The notes under the pieces are model-generated. The model was not told where the DNA came from. It did not search any database and worked only from the letters and a program-made list of their open reading frames with translations. This document shows positions 1-8,501 of a stretch of DNA of 64,000 nucleotides, piece by piece; within the stretch, counting starts at the first letter, position 1; every line of letters starts with the position of its first letter. Both the position numbers and the translations under genes were made by a program. This DNA comes from Massilia cavernae (lineage in GTDB: Bacteria > Pseudomonadota > Gammaproteobacteria > Burkholderiales > Burkholderiaceae_D), in assembly GCF_003590855.1 (NCBI RefSeq), contig NZ_QYUP01000119.1:1-64000 (forward strand). The letters are read 5' to 3'.

Positions 1-710
1 GCACTTCGGTCAAGAGCGGCGAGCCGGTGCTGGACCTGATCCTGCAGCACTTCCCGGTGACCGCCCAGATCGTCCTCGCGGCCACCTTGCTGTCCTGCCT
101 GATCGCGCTCCCGGCCGGCATGTTTGCCGCATGGCGGCAGAACCGCTGGCCCGACCTGACCATCGTCTCGAGCGCGATTTTCATGGTGTCGATCCCGAGC
201 TTCTGGGCTGGCATCATGCTGATCTGGCTGTTCGGGGTAAAGCTCAACTGGCTGCCCACATTCGGCTTTGAATCGTTCGCCACGGTTGGCTGGCCTGCCA
301 TTCAATACATGGTGTTGCCGGTCATCGCGATTACCCTGACCGAGATTGCCGCCCTGTCGCGGATGATGCGCGCGAGCACGATCGACGTCCTGCGGCTCGA
401 ATATATCGCGCATGCCCGCGCCAAGGGACTGCCGGAAAGCCGCGTGATGTTGCGGCATGCATTCCCGAATGCGTTCGGCCCGACGCTGACGGTGATCGGG
501 CTGGTGCTCGGCCACCTGCTGTCGGGCGCGGCCGTGATCGAGACCGTGTTTACACTGCCCGGCATCGGGCGCCTGCTGGTCGAGAGCATTTATGCGCGCG
601 ACTATCCGGTGGTGCAGGGTTGCCTGCTGTTCGTGGCCCTCCTGTATGTCTTCGTCAATCTGGTAATCGACCTGCTGTATCCGCTGTTCGATCCACGCAT
701 CAAGCTCTAG
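1..710 (+). CDS. Peptide-type ABC importer permease (DppB/OppB-like), 5' truncated by window edge
   Basis: Inner-membrane permease of a dipeptide/oligopeptide-family ABC importer. The reading frame is open to the left edge, so the start lies outside; about 236 C-terminal residues are visible. Several hydrophobic segments are seen. The cytoplasmic EAA loop that docks on the ATPase reads EYIAHARAKGLPESRV at about nt 400-450. The C-terminus LYPLFDPRIKL is typical of the family. The partner permease originally began 3 nt after this stop codon, but a 323-bp transposon remnant now separates them. The substrate could be peptides, nickel or other small solutes and cannot be told from the permease alone. 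Confidence 0.9.
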   Translation, partial: TSVKSGEPVLDLILQHFPVTAQIVLAATLLSCLIALPAGMFAAWRQNRWPDLTIVSSAIFMVSIPSFWAGIMLIWLFGVKLNWLPTFGFESFATVGWPAIQYMVLPVIAITLTEIAALSRMMRASTIDVLRLEYIAHARAKGLPESRVMLRHAFPNAFGPTLTVIGLVLGHLLSGAAVIETVFTLPGIGRLLVESIYARDYPVVQGCLLFVALLYVFVNLVIDLLYPLFDPRIKL

Positions 711-713
711 GCC

Positions 714-1036
714 TTGACATCCTCCCCTTCGTGAACGAAAGGGGATTCCCACTGCTGGCGTCTGATGCCCCAGACGGAAGCCGGACTGAAAGAGCCCAGC
801 TTCTTATTCAATCCGCAGGATATCTCTCGACCTCGCCTAAGGCGACTGCGGATTGGAAAAAGCGGTACTGGTAAATCATGCCCAGCGCGTAATCGCATAC
901 TGAAGCACTTATGGAGTTTGACCGTGAACCAACACCAAAGTTCAAAACATTTTTTTACTTGGACGGCTGCGGGCGCTACGCGCCCGGCTCCTTTCACTCC
1001 CTGCCCTGAAGTACAGGGTTTCTCGGAGCAATTCTG
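714..1036 (-). mobile_element. IS200/IS605-type remnant (both ends kept, transposase gone)
   Basis: A 323-bp non-coding insertion read on the minus strand. Its left end abuts the start codon of the next permease (nt 1037). It has a CCCTG/CAGGG hairpin (1004-1018) and a second hairpin GGGCGC-tac-GCGCCC (971-985). Its right end has a CCCCTTCG/CGAAaGGGG hairpin (724-744) and finishes in TCAA (reverse complement of 714-717), as in IS608-type right cleavage sites. The left end matches the intact element at 18471 closely, including GGTTTCTCGGA and TCTGATGAA read outward. No transposase gene remains, only a degenerate reading frame. It resembles a palindrome-associated MITE derived from a tnpB element. 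Confidence 0.8.
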
Positions 1037-1861
1037 ATGAAACTCAACTTCAAACGCGTCAACCTTGTCATCGGCGTCCTGTTCGTCGGCCTGGTGCTGT
1101 TCCTGGCAATCGCCGGTTTCATCTACACGCCTTATGATCCGGTCGATGGCGACCTGATGGCCAAGTTTGGCGCGCCCTCATGGGATCACCTGCTGGGCAC
1201 CGACGAGTTCGGGCGCGACGTGCTGTCGCGCATCATGGCCGGGGCCGGCGTGAGCGTGGCGGTCAGCCTGGGCACCGTGCTGTTCGCTACCCTGGCCGGC
1301 ACCTTCATCGGCGTACTCACCGGCTACCTGGGCGGCTGGACCGATCGCATCGTGATGATCTTCCTCGAGTCGCTGATGGCATTTCCGGGCCTGCTGCTGG
1401 CGCTGGGCATCATGGCCATCATCGGCCCGTCCAAACTCGGCGTGGTGCTGGCGCTGGGCCTGGCGTACACGCCGTCGGTGGCGCGCATCGCCCGCGCTAC
1501 CGTGTTCTCCCTGCGCCAGCGCGATTTCGTGATCGCGTCCCAGGCCATGGGCAACAGCGGCCTGTGGACCGTCGCGCGCCACATCCTGCCCAACTGCGTG
1601 GCGCCGCTGATCATTTTCTCGACCTCGCTGTTCGGCTCGGCGCTGCTGTCGGAGAGCGCACTGAGTTTTCTCGGACTCGGCGTGCCGCCGCCAGCGCCGT
1701 CCTGGGGCGGCATGCTGTCCGATGCCCGCAACTCGATGGAGCAGGCGATCTGGCTGTCGGTGTTCCCCGGTGCAATGATTTCGTTTGCCCTGCTGGGTAT
1801 CAACATGCTGGGCGATGCAGTGCGCGACCTGCTTGATCCGCGCATGAAAGGAGCGATGTGA
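1037..1861 (+). CDS. Peptide-type ABC importer permease (DppC/OppC-like)
   Basis: Second membrane subunit of the importer, 274 residues. A first membrane span lies near residues 10-30, followed by the DppC-type periplasmic motif HLLGTDEFGRDVLSR (about residues 50-65). Five further hydrophobic segments follow. The EAA loop reads ASQAMGNSGLWTVARHILPN, and the tail LLDPRMKG is typical. The start codon touches the left end of the IS remnant, whose outward-reading CGGAG (1024-1028) now serves as a Shine-Dalgarno. The stop codon overlaps the ATPase start (TGATG). It pairs with the upstream DppB-like permease. Confidence 0.93.
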   Translation: MKLNFKRVNLVIGVLFVGLVLFLAIAGFIYTPYDPVDGDLMAKFGAPSWDHLLGTDEFGRDVLSRIMAGAGVSVAVSLGTVLFATLAGTFIGVLTGYLGGWTDRIVMIFLESLMAFPGLLLALGIMAIIGPSKLGVVLALGLAYTPSVARIARATVFSLRQRDFVIASQAMGNSGLWTVARHILPNCVAPLIIFSTSLFGSALLSESALSFLGLGVPPPAPSWGGMLSDARNSMEQAIWLSVFPGAMISFALLGINMLGDAVRDLLDPRMKGAM

Positions 1862-3633
1862 TGAGCGAGCTGTTATTGAGCGTGCGCGACCTGACGATCG
1901 CGTTTCCCTGCCCGCAAAACGGTTCTAGGGCCGTGGTCAACCAGATCGGCTTCGACCTCGCCGCCGGCCAGTCGCTGGCGATCGTCGGCGAGTCCGGCAG
2001 CGGCAAGACGATGATCGGCAAAGCGCTGCTGGGCCTGCTGCCGGATGCGGCAACGGTGCAGCGCGGCAGCGCCTGCTTCAACGGCCGCGACTTGTTCCAG
2101 AATACGCCGGCGCAATGGCGCGCCTTGCGCGGCACCGAAATCGGCATGGTGTTCCAGGAACCGATGGTGTCGCTGAATCCTGCGTTCCGGATCGGCGACC
2201 AGCTGACCGAAGGCCTGGTCTGCCGGCGCGGGCTGTCGCGCCAGCAGGCCCGTACGCAAGCGATCGCGATGCTGGAACGGGTGCTGGTGCGCAATCCGCG
2301 CGACTGCATGCAGCGCTTTCCGCATGAGTTTTCGGGCGGCATGCGCCAGCGCATCATGCTGGCCGCGGTGATGCTGCTCAAGCCGAAGCTGCTGATCGCC
2401 GACGAACCGACCACCGCGCTCGATTGCGTGGTCCAGAAAGAAGTGCTGGACCTGATGCTGGAGCTGACGGTGCAGGAAGGCACCGCGCTGATTTTTGTCA
2501 GCCACAACCTGTCGCTGGTGGCCGAATACACCGAGCGCGTGCTGGTCATGCGGCGCGGCGATGCGGTGGAAACCGGCCCGGTGCGCCAGGTCCTGTCGCG
2601 CCCTGCCCACGAGTACACGCTCAAGCTGCTCGATGCGCTGCCCAAGCGCGACCCCGATGCCGTGCCGCCGCTGCCGAAGCCTCCCATCCTGGAAGTGAAC
2701 AACCTGACCGTCGACTACGAGTCGCGCCACGGCTGGTGGGGCAAGCGCATGCTGCGTGCGGTGCATGCGACCTCGTTCTCGGTGTCGCCCGGCGAGACGC
2801 TGGCCATCGTCGGCGAATCCGGCAGCGGCAAGACCACCCTGACCAAGGCCATCCTCGGCCTGCTCAAGCCATCGGGCGGCGCTATCCGTTTCGAGGGCAA
2901 GGACCTGCTGGCCGCCAGCAAGGATGAAATCCGGGCCGCGCGGCGCCGCATCCAGATGGTGTTCCAGGACCCGTACTCGTCGCTCGATCCGCGCATGCAA
3001 GTAGGCGCCCTGGTCGCGGAAGGACTGCGGCTGGACCGCAGCCTGAGCGCGGCCGAACGCAGGGCGCGCGTCAGGAAAGCGCTGGATGATGTCCAGCTGG
3101 GTGGCGATTTTTCTGAGCGCTACATCCACGAGCTGTCCGGCGGGCAGCGGCAGCGGGTTGCGATCGCGCGTGCGCTGGTGGTACGGCCGGACATCATCAT
3201 CGCCGACGAGCCGGTCTCCGCGCTGGACGTGACGGTGCAAAAGCAGGTGCTCGATATCCTGGTCTCGCTGCAGGATGCATATGGCTTTGCCTGCCTGCTG
3301 ATCTCGCATGACCTCGGCGTGGTGGAACAGATCGCGGACCGCGTGATCGTCATGCTGCGCGGCCACGTGGTAGAGGAGGGCACGCGCGACCAGGTGTTCG
3401 ATGCGCCCTGCCATCCATATACCCAGCGCCTGCTGCAGGCCGTGCCTGAACTGTATGGCAACCGCGAGGACGGTTTCCGCGTCGAGACGCGCAAGCTGCC
3501 GCCGGCGCGCCGCGACCTGCAGTATTTTCAGCCGGAGGCGGACGGCGATCGCGCCCGCAGCCTGGTTCCAGTCGCTACCCGCCCCGAGCCCGGCGGAGGC
3601 AACCCGCCGCACCGCGCGGCGGTGCTTGCCTGA
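1861..3633 (+). CDS. Fused double ATPase of peptide-type ABC importer (DppD-DppF)
   Basis: A single 590-residue polypeptide carrying both nucleotide-binding domains that drive the importer. Domain 1 has Walker A GESGSGKT (about residue 43), signature FSGGMRQR (about 156) and Walker B LLIADEPTTALD (about 178). Domain 2 has Walker A GESGSGKT (about 317), signature LSGGQRQR (about 425) and Walker B IIIADEP (about 446). Both keep the C-terminal oligopeptide-ABC extension. ATG 1861 is preferred over GTG 1858 because AAAGGAG lies 7 nt upstream and it overlaps the previous stop. Tandem fusions of this kind are common in the family. No solute-binding protein is visible; it is probably encoded left of the window. 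Confidence 0.93.
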   Translation: MSELLLSVRDLTIAFPCPQNGSRAVVNQIGFDLAAGQSLAIVGESGSGKTMIGKALLGLLPDAATVQRGSACFNGRDLFQNTPAQWRALRGTEIGMVFQEPMVSLNPAFRIGDQLTEGLVCRRGLSRQQARTQAIAMLERVLVRNPRDCMQRFPHEFSGGMRQRIMLAAVMLLKPKLLIADEPTTALDCVVQKEVLDLMLELTVQEGTALIFVSHNLSLVAEYTERVLVMRRGDAVETGPVRQVLSRPAHEYTLKLLDALPKRDPDAVPPLPKPPILEVNNLTVDYESRHGWWGKRMLRAVHATSFSVSPGETLAIVGESGSGKTTLTKAILGLLKPSGGAIRFEGKDLLAASKDEIRAARRRIQMVFQDPYSSLDPRMQVGALVAEGLRLDRSLSAAERRARVRKALDDVQLGGDFSERYIHELSGGQRQRVAIARALVVRPDIIIADEPVSALDVTVQKQVLDILVSLQDAYGFACLLISHDLGVVEQIADRVIVMLRGHVVEEGTRDQVFDAPCHPYTQRLLQAVPELYGNREDGFRVETRKLPPARRDLQYFQPEADGDRARSLVPVATRPEPGGGNPPHRAAVLA

Positions 3634-3771
3634 ATGGCAGCGTCGCACGACCCAGCCACACAGCCACGCACTTTCATTCCAGCTTCGGGTTGTCGAAGCA
3701 CAGGCGCAATCGCAGCCAGCTGCCGCGCCTGGAATCCTGCGCCCTGCGCCAACCCGTCCGAGGAGAACATC

Positions 3772-4800
3772 ATGTATGTAGTACGTCCCGTAGAGATGGC
3801 AGACTTGCCGCGGCTGGAGATGCTATGCCGGCGTGACAACCAGCGCGTGCACACGCTGCCGCAATCGCGCCATGGGCTTGCCGCGCTGGTCGAGCAGTCG
3901 GTCGCCTCGTTCCAGAGCCGTCCGGCGCTGCCGGCCGACGAACGCTATACCTTCGTACTCGAATCGGCCGCCGATGGCGCGCTCGCGGGCACCGCCTCGC
4001 TGGTGGCGCAAGCCGGCGGGGGCGCGAGCTTCCTCGCGTTCAGGCAGGACATGATGCAACAGGTCTCGCCCGATCTGGATGTGAGCAATAATGTCGACAT
4101 GCTGATGCTGTGTTCGGACCTGAGCGGGTACTCGCAGCTGGCCGGCTACCATGCGCCTGGCCCCGCCATCGGCCATGAGCACAAATGCCTGCTCGGGCGT
4201 GCCCGCCTGATGTATGCCGCGCTGGCGCCGCAGCGTTTCGCCCACAAGTTTTTCGCGTCCTTGCCGGGAGCGACCGACGGCAGCAAGCGCTCGCCGTTCT
4301 GGGATGCAATCGGCCGTAACTTTTTCCACATGGATTTCATGCAGGTGGAGAAGCTGCTCGGCGGCGCGCGCAATCGCGCGCTGATCGCCGGCTTGATGCC
4401 GCACTATCCGGTGTATGTCTCGCTGTTGCCGGCCGACGCAAGGGCTGCGCTGGCGACGGTCGATCCGCTTGCACGGGGCGGGTTCGAGATGCTGTGCGAC
4501 GAGGGTTTCGAAGCGAACGATTACGTCGATATCTGCGACGGTGGACCCTTGCTCCAGGCCAGCCGGCACGCACTCAAATCGTACTCGTCGTCGATGCGGC
4601 GAGGCGTGTCGCAGCGCGAACACGCCAGCGCGGCAGGCGCCCGGCGCTACCTGGTCTGCAATGCGCGCGAACAGGGCTTCCGTGCGATTGCCGCTGCCTC
4701 CGATCCGGTCGAGCAGCAGGAATTTATCACCTTGACGCTTGAAGAACGGCGCTTGCTGGACGTTGGCGCTGGCGACGAGGTCGTTTGCATTCAATTATGA
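3772..4800 (+). CDS. aruF: Arginine N-succinyltransferase, alpha subunit-like (AruF)
   Basis: 342-residue AstA/AruF-family acyltransferase. The family transfers succinyl from succinyl-CoA to the alpha-amino group of arginine or ornithine, the first step of the arginine succinyltransferase pathway. Family marks visible here are the N-terminal MYVVRPVEMADLPRLE, the core FWDAIGRNFFHMDF (about residues 180-193), MPHYPVYVSLLP and the YVDICDGGP motif. The start follows GAGGAG at about 9 nt. It is more diverged than its neighbour, as expected for the alpha subunit. No other ast/aru genes are nearby, so the real acceptor may differ. Confidence 0.75.
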   Translation: MYVVRPVEMADLPRLEMLCRRDNQRVHTLPQSRHGLAALVEQSVASFQSRPALPADERYTFVLESAADGALAGTASLVAQAGGGASFLAFRQDMMQQVSPDLDVSNNVDMLMLCSDLSGYSQLAGYHAPGPAIGHEHKCLLGRARLMYAALAPQRFAHKFFASLPGATDGSKRSPFWDAIGRNFFHMDFMQVEKLLGGARNRALIAGLMPHYPVYVSLLPADARAALATVDPLARGGFEMLCDEGFEANDYVDICDGGPLLQASRHALKSYSSSMRRGVSQREHASAAGARRYLVCNAREQGFRAIAAASDPVEQQEFITLTLEERRLLDVGAGDEVVCIQL

Positions 4801-4807
4801 GATCACC

Positions 4808-5851
4808 ATGTTAATCGTACGAAACGCCGGGCCGGCTGACCTCGACGCCGTTCTTGAACTTGCGCGCCAGGTTGGCCCCGGCATGACCACCCTGAAAGCG
4901 GATCGGGGCGCGCTCGAACGGCGCCTGGAAATCGCATCCGCTTCGTTTGACGGCACGGCAAGCGCGAGCGAGTGCGACTACGTGTTCGTGATGGAAGACA
5001 GCGCCAACCAGCGCGTGGCCGGCATGTGCGCGATCAAGGGAGCGGTCGGCCTCGATGAGCCGTTCTACAGCTACCGCCTTGGCACCCTGGTCCATTCGAG
5101 CGTGGAGGCGAATCGCCTTGCAAGTATGCAGGCGCTGTACCTGTGCTATGACATGACCGGTTGCGCCGAGCTGTGCTCGCTGTTCCTGCATCCGGACTAC
5201 CGCAAGGGCATGAACGGCAAACTGTTGTCGAAGAGCCGCTTCCTGTTCATCGCACAATTTCCCGAACTATTCTCCGAGAAAATCTTCGCCGAGATGCGCG
5301 GCTTTCAGGATCCCGATGGCAGCGCGCCGTTCTGGGAGAGCCTGGGGCGGCACTTCTTCAAGATGGATTTCCATGCGGCCGACGACTTGTGCGGGCAGGG
5401 CGGGAAATCCTTCATCTCGCAACTGATGCCGAGACACCCCTTGTACACCGCCTTCCTCACGCCCGAAGCGCGCGCGGCGATCGGCAAAACCCATGTGGAT
5501 ACCGCGCCCGCGCGCCGCCTGCTGGAACAGGAGGGCTTGTGCTACGAGGGCTACGTCGATATCTTCGACGGCGGCCCGGTGCTGCAGGCGCGGGTGAGCG
5601 CGCTGCGCGCCAGCAGGGAAAGCGCCTTGGCGATACTGGAAGCGGGGGATAGGGCGGCGCCGCCCGCTGCGACGCGCCTGATCGCGACCACCGCGATGCA
5701 AGACTTCCGCGTCATCGCCGCGCCTGCCGGGCCGGAGAGCGGGCGCCTGGTCCTGCCGCAAGGCCATCTGGATGCGCTCGCTTGCAGCGCAGGCGACCCA
5801 GTGCGCACGATGCCGATTGACGCCATGGCGAGCGTCGCGCAAAAAATCTGA
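4808..5851 (+). CDS. aruG: Arginine N-succinyltransferase, beta subunit-like (AruG)
   Basis: 347-residue second AstA-family subunit, starting 7 nt after the alpha-subunit stop codon and so probably translated with it. It matches classical AstA closely: GTLVHSS, CAELCSLFLHPDYRKG, NGKLLSKSRFLFIAQF, EMRGFQDPDG, FWESLGRHFFKMDF, MPRHPLYTAFL and YVDIFDGGPVLQAR occur in order. AruF and AruG form a heterodimer in pseudomonads. Their position behind a peptide-type importer suggests the imported solute is, or releases, arginine or another amine (inference). Confidence 0.8.
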   Translation: MLIVRNAGPADLDAVLELARQVGPGMTTLKADRGALERRLEIASASFDGTASASECDYVFVMEDSANQRVAGMCAIKGAVGLDEPFYSYRLGTLVHSSVEANRLASMQALYLCYDMTGCAELCSLFLHPDYRKGMNGKLLSKSRFLFIAQFPELFSEKIFAEMRGFQDPDGSAPFWESLGRHFFKMDFHAADDLCGQGGKSFISQLMPRHPLYTAFLTPEARAAIGKTHVDTAPARRLLEQEGLCYEGYVDIFDGGPVLQARVSALRASRESALAILEAGDRAAPPAATRLIATTAMQDFRVIAAPAGPESGRLVLPQGHLDALACSAGDPVRTMPIDAMASVAQKI

Positions 5852-6002
5852 TACGGGCATTGCAAATATCCTGCACTCGGTCTATATTGTATTAAATCGT
5901 GAATAAAAACATTCCGTAAATACCAAATGAAGGAACCGCAGCACGATTGAAGTGAATTTATTGAGCCAATAATACATAACCCTGTTTACCGAAGGAACGA
6001 CA

Positions 6003-6794
6003 GTGAACCAATCAATGACTTTGTGGCGCAAGCTGGCGCTGATGTGCATGACCATCCTTGCCGCCCTGTGCGCGTCGGCCCAGGCTGCGCCGGCCGCATC
6101 GCCCACCGACGCGGGCACCACGACGCTGGTGCTGGAATACCATGCGGCGCCTGCGAACCGCTTGGCATTGCGCCAGTTCATGCAGGGTGAAGGCTTGCAA
6201 CAGCTGGAACGCTGGAAGCGCGAAGGCTTCCTGCGCGAGTACAAGGTGCTGTTCAACCGCTTTGTCGATAACAAGAACTGGGACATGCTGACCCTGCTGA
6301 ATTTCCCTGATGCCAAAACCGCGGCCAAGTGGAAGGAAGTCGAGGCCAACATGCCTGCCGGCTTGCCGCCACAGGCACTGGCACTGGTCAGTGAGATCGA
6401 CACCAATCCGGGCGACCTCTACCTCCAGGGCGGCACCAGCAAGGGTTCCGGCGTGTATGTGGTGATTCCGTACGATTACCTGGTCCCCACCGATAAATAC
6501 CTGAGCTACCTGCGCGGCTATCTGACGCCCCAGCTGGACGGCTGGCTGAAGGAGGGGGTGCTGAACCAGTACAGCGTCTATTTCGGCCGCTATGTGGTGG
6601 GCCGCCACTGGTCCGCGCTGATGATCTACGAGTACAACGGCGACGAAGGCCTGGGCCTGCGCGAGCAAACCCAGGCGAAAGTACGCGCGACGCTGGTGGA
6701 AACCAATCCCGACTGGGTCAACTGGAGCAAGGACAAGGGCCAGTACCGCATCAACCGCCAGTACATCATCGCTGACGAGCTCAAGGCTAAGTAA
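6003..6794 (+). CDS. Secreted protein of unknown function with two internal repeats
   Basis: 263 residues, not assigned to a named family. The N-terminus is a Sec signal peptide (hydrophobic LALMCMTILAALCASAQA, cleavage near AQA/AP). The mature part is two similar halves. Each contains an element of the type W-x(n)-G-x-L-x-x-Y-x-V-x-F-x-R-x-V followed about 5 residues later by W: EYKVLFNRFVDNKNWDML in the first, QYSVYFGRYVVGRHWSALM in the second. This suggests a duplicated ferredoxin-like (dimeric alpha/beta barrel) fold. GTG 6003 is chosen because GAAGGA lies 7 nt upstream; ATG 6015 is too far. The cytochrome b561 gene starts 32 nt downstream, hinting at a periplasmic redox role (inference). 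Confidence 0.7.
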   Translation: MNQSMTLWRKLALMCMTILAALCASAQAAPAASPTDAGTTTLVLEYHAAPANRLALRQFMQGEGLQQLERWKREGFLREYKVLFNRFVDNKNWDMLTLLNFPDAKTAAKWKEVEANMPAGLPPQALALVSEIDTNPGDLYLQGGTSKGSGVYVVIPYDYLVPTDKYLSYLRGYLTPQLDGWLKEGVLNQYSVYFGRYVVGRHWSALMIYEYNGDEGLGLREQTQAKVRATLVETNPDWVNWSKDKGQYRINRQYIIADELKAK

Positions 6795-6826
6795 GCAATC
6801 CACGCCGCAAATTTGAGGAGATACGC

Positions 6827-7378
6827 ATGAAAACGACCACCCCTGCCGCAGCGCTGCATTACGACCGCAAGACGATCTGGTTTCACTGGGTGACTGCGGT
6901 GCTTGTCGTGCTGCTTTGGCTGAGCGCGCAATTCATCGACTATTTTCCGAAGGGGCCATCCCGCTGGAATATGCTGGGCGTGCACCTGACCATGGGTGTT
7001 GCTCTGGCAGTTATCCTGGCCTGCCGCCTGCGCTGGAAGAGCATGGCCAGGAATGCGCGCGGCCTGGGGCCGCAGCCGGTATCGTCCAGACTGGCCAGCG
7101 CCGGACATGCGCTGCTGTATGTGATCCTGATTGTTGCCATCGTGCTGGGGTTTGCCAATACGTGGGTACGGGGCGAGTGGGTGTTCAATTTCTTCAAGAT
7201 TCCGGCTTTCGACCCCGGCAACAAGGAATTGCGCAAGGCGGCTGGCCAGGTGCATCTGATCGCGGCGTATGCGATCCTGGCGCTGGCCGGCGTGCACGCG
7301 GTGATTGCGTTCTTCCACCAGTACGCACTGCGTGACCGCCTGATGGAACGCATGCTTCCATCGACCGGGAAAAAATAA
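6827..7378 (+). CDS. Cytochrome b561 family membrane protein
   Basis: 183-residue di-heme b-type cytochrome of the bacterial CybB family, which shuttles electrons between quinol and periplasmic partners. Four membrane spans carry the expected histidines in FHWVTAVLVVLLW, HLTMGVALAV, HALLYVILIVAIVLG and VHLIAAYAILALAGVHAVIAFFHQ. The length matches the family (about 180). GAGGAGATACGC precedes the ATG. It lies between two secreted proteins of unknown role and probably shares a transcript with both. Confidence 0.92.
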   Translation: MKTTTPAAALHYDRKTIWFHWVTAVLVVLLWLSAQFIDYFPKGPSRWNMLGVHLTMGVALAVILACRLRWKSMARNARGLGPQPVSSRLASAGHALLYVILIVAIVLGFANTWVRGEWVFNFFKIPAFDPGNKELRKAAGQVHLIAAYAILALAGVHAVIAFFHQYALRDRLMERMLPSTGKK

Positions 7379-7402
7379 GGTGGCGTGGGTGAGGTACTTC
7401 TG

Positions 7403-8134
7403 ATGCGCGCAGTTCAGTGGAAGGCACTCGCGCCGCTTCTGCTGGCGGCCCTCGCAGGCAGCGCGGCGGCCACCGAGGACACCGGGACCCCGGGCAATGG
7501 AATGTGGGAAATAAATGTCGGCATCGGCGGCCAGCGCAGCAGCGGCATGTGGGAGCTGACCGCGCCCGAAACCGACTTCAATTACGGCTGGGGCGAGAAT
7601 GCCCAGCTGGTGCTGGGACTGCAGCGGGTGCAACTGCGCGAACGCGGCCAGGACCCGGTGCGCGGCTGGGGCAGCGCGACGGCGGGCGTCAAATGGCGCT
7701 TCGCCGACCAGGACAAGAGCGGGATCGACCTGGCGCTGTTCCCGGCCTTCAGCTGGAACCCGTCGTCCAGTGCGGAGCGGCGCGGCCTGGTGGAACCGGG
7801 GCGCAGCCTGGTGCTGCCGCTGGTCGTCGGGTTCAGGCGCGGCGGCACCGGCTGGTATGCCGAGGCCGGCCGCAACCTGATCGAGGACGGCGACGATGAA
7901 TGGCTGGCCGGGTTCAAGGTCACGCACGCCTGCCTGCCGTCGGTGGAGTGCAGGGTCGAGCTGCAGCACAGCGTCGTGCGGCGCCAGTTCGGCCACACCG
8001 AGGCCAGCGCCGGCTTCAAGTGGAGCCTTTCCGGGAACCTGATCCTGCAGGCGAGCGCCGGGCGCGACCTGCATCCGCACGACGCCACCCAAAATCAGGT
8101 GGTTGTGTATATCGGCATCCAGCTGTTGCGCTGA
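7403..8134 (+). CDS. Outer-membrane beta-barrel-like protein
   Basis: 243 residues from ATG 7403 (TGAGG about 9 nt upstream; the GTG at 7385 is an alternative). An N-terminal signal peptide ends near GSAAATE. The rest consists of alternating amphipathic beta strands with many glycines and aromatics, for example WEINVGIGGQRSSGMWELTA, SATAGVKWRFADQ and ASAGFKWSLSGNLILQASAG, ending in a strand with hydrophobic termini (VVVYIGIQLLR). This is the pattern of the outer-membrane transporter/OmpL-like proteins encoded beside cytochromes. The two cysteines in HACLPSVECRV could form a loop disulfide. The substrate is unknown. Confidence 0.65.
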   Translation: MRAVQWKALAPLLLAALAGSAAATEDTGTPGNGMWEINVGIGGQRSSGMWELTAPETDFNYGWGENAQLVLGLQRVQLRERGQDPVRGWGSATAGVKWRFADQDKSGIDLALFPAFSWNPSSSAERRGLVEPGRSLVLPLVVGFRRGGTGWYAEAGRNLIEDGDDEWLAGFKVTHACLPSVECRVELQHSVVRRQFGHTEASAGFKWSLSGNLILQASAGRDLHPHDATQNQVVVYIGIQLLR

Positions 8135-8169
8135 CTAGCTCCGCCTGGCGGCGGATACGGCGACAAAAC

Positions 8170-8350
8170 ATGACAACGACAAACACGGCGCCGGGCTTTC
8201 CGGACCGAATGCGACCTGCTGGGTGAACGCCAGGTCCCGGCAGCGGGGCGCGGTATTGCCGAACTTGTGCTTGAAAAAGGATGGGTGAGCGGAGCGCAGC
8301 TCGACGAGCTCCTGCAGCCGGAACCGCTGACCATGCCGCGTGGACCCAGG
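8170..8350 (+). pseudogene. aspA: Aspartase (aspA) remnant, internal deletion plus frameshift
   Basis: About 180 bp retain only the two ends of an aspartate ammonia-lyase gene. After ATG 8170 a shifted frame reads FRTECDLLGERQVPA, the conserved aspartase N-terminus. It continues directly into GRGIAELVLEKGWVSGAQLD and ELLQPEPLTMPR, the conserved C-terminus. Roughly 400 central codons are missing, and a frameshift separates the ATG from the N-terminal match. It is non-functional. Assignment rests on recognition of short conserved end motifs, so a related fumarase/aspartase family member is possible. Confidence 0.6.
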
Positions 8351-8419
8351 ATGCGCTGCTCCCGTTCGACGACGAAGGCCGGGGTCTGCTGCTAATGCCG
8401 CTAAGTTAAGCCGCTCAAG

Positions 8420-8501
8420 TTCGGGGACACAAGTTCGGGGACAGACCCGGGGACAGACCCCAACATCGGGGACAGACCCCAGACGTGGGGTCTGTCCCCG
8501 A
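8420..8501. repeat. GGGGACAGACCCC palindromic repeat cluster
   Basis: Four tandem or partial copies of TCGGGGACAGACCCCA. The last two form a perfect inverted repeat with 16-bp arms at 8466-8481 and 8486-8501 around the spacer GACG. It lies between the aspA remnant and the 3' end of the minus-strand binding-protein gene, so a transcript would form a strong hairpin. Related copies occur at 56311 and 61142. The rest of the 8135-8534 gap holds the aspA remnant and nothing else recognised. Confidence 0.85.

Noticed and set aside
707-997. 96-codon minus-strand frame within the IS remnant
   Set aside because: Spans the right-end hairpin and the deleted interior; no transposase motif remains, so it is not a gene.
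3634-3771. N-terminal extension of AruF
   Set aside because: No family similarity, no ribosome site; ATG 3772 has GAGGAG and the conserved N-terminus.
8466-8501. Perfect inverted repeat considered as a simple terminator
   Set aside because: No T-run on either side, and the same units recur at other loci; annotated as a repeat instead.
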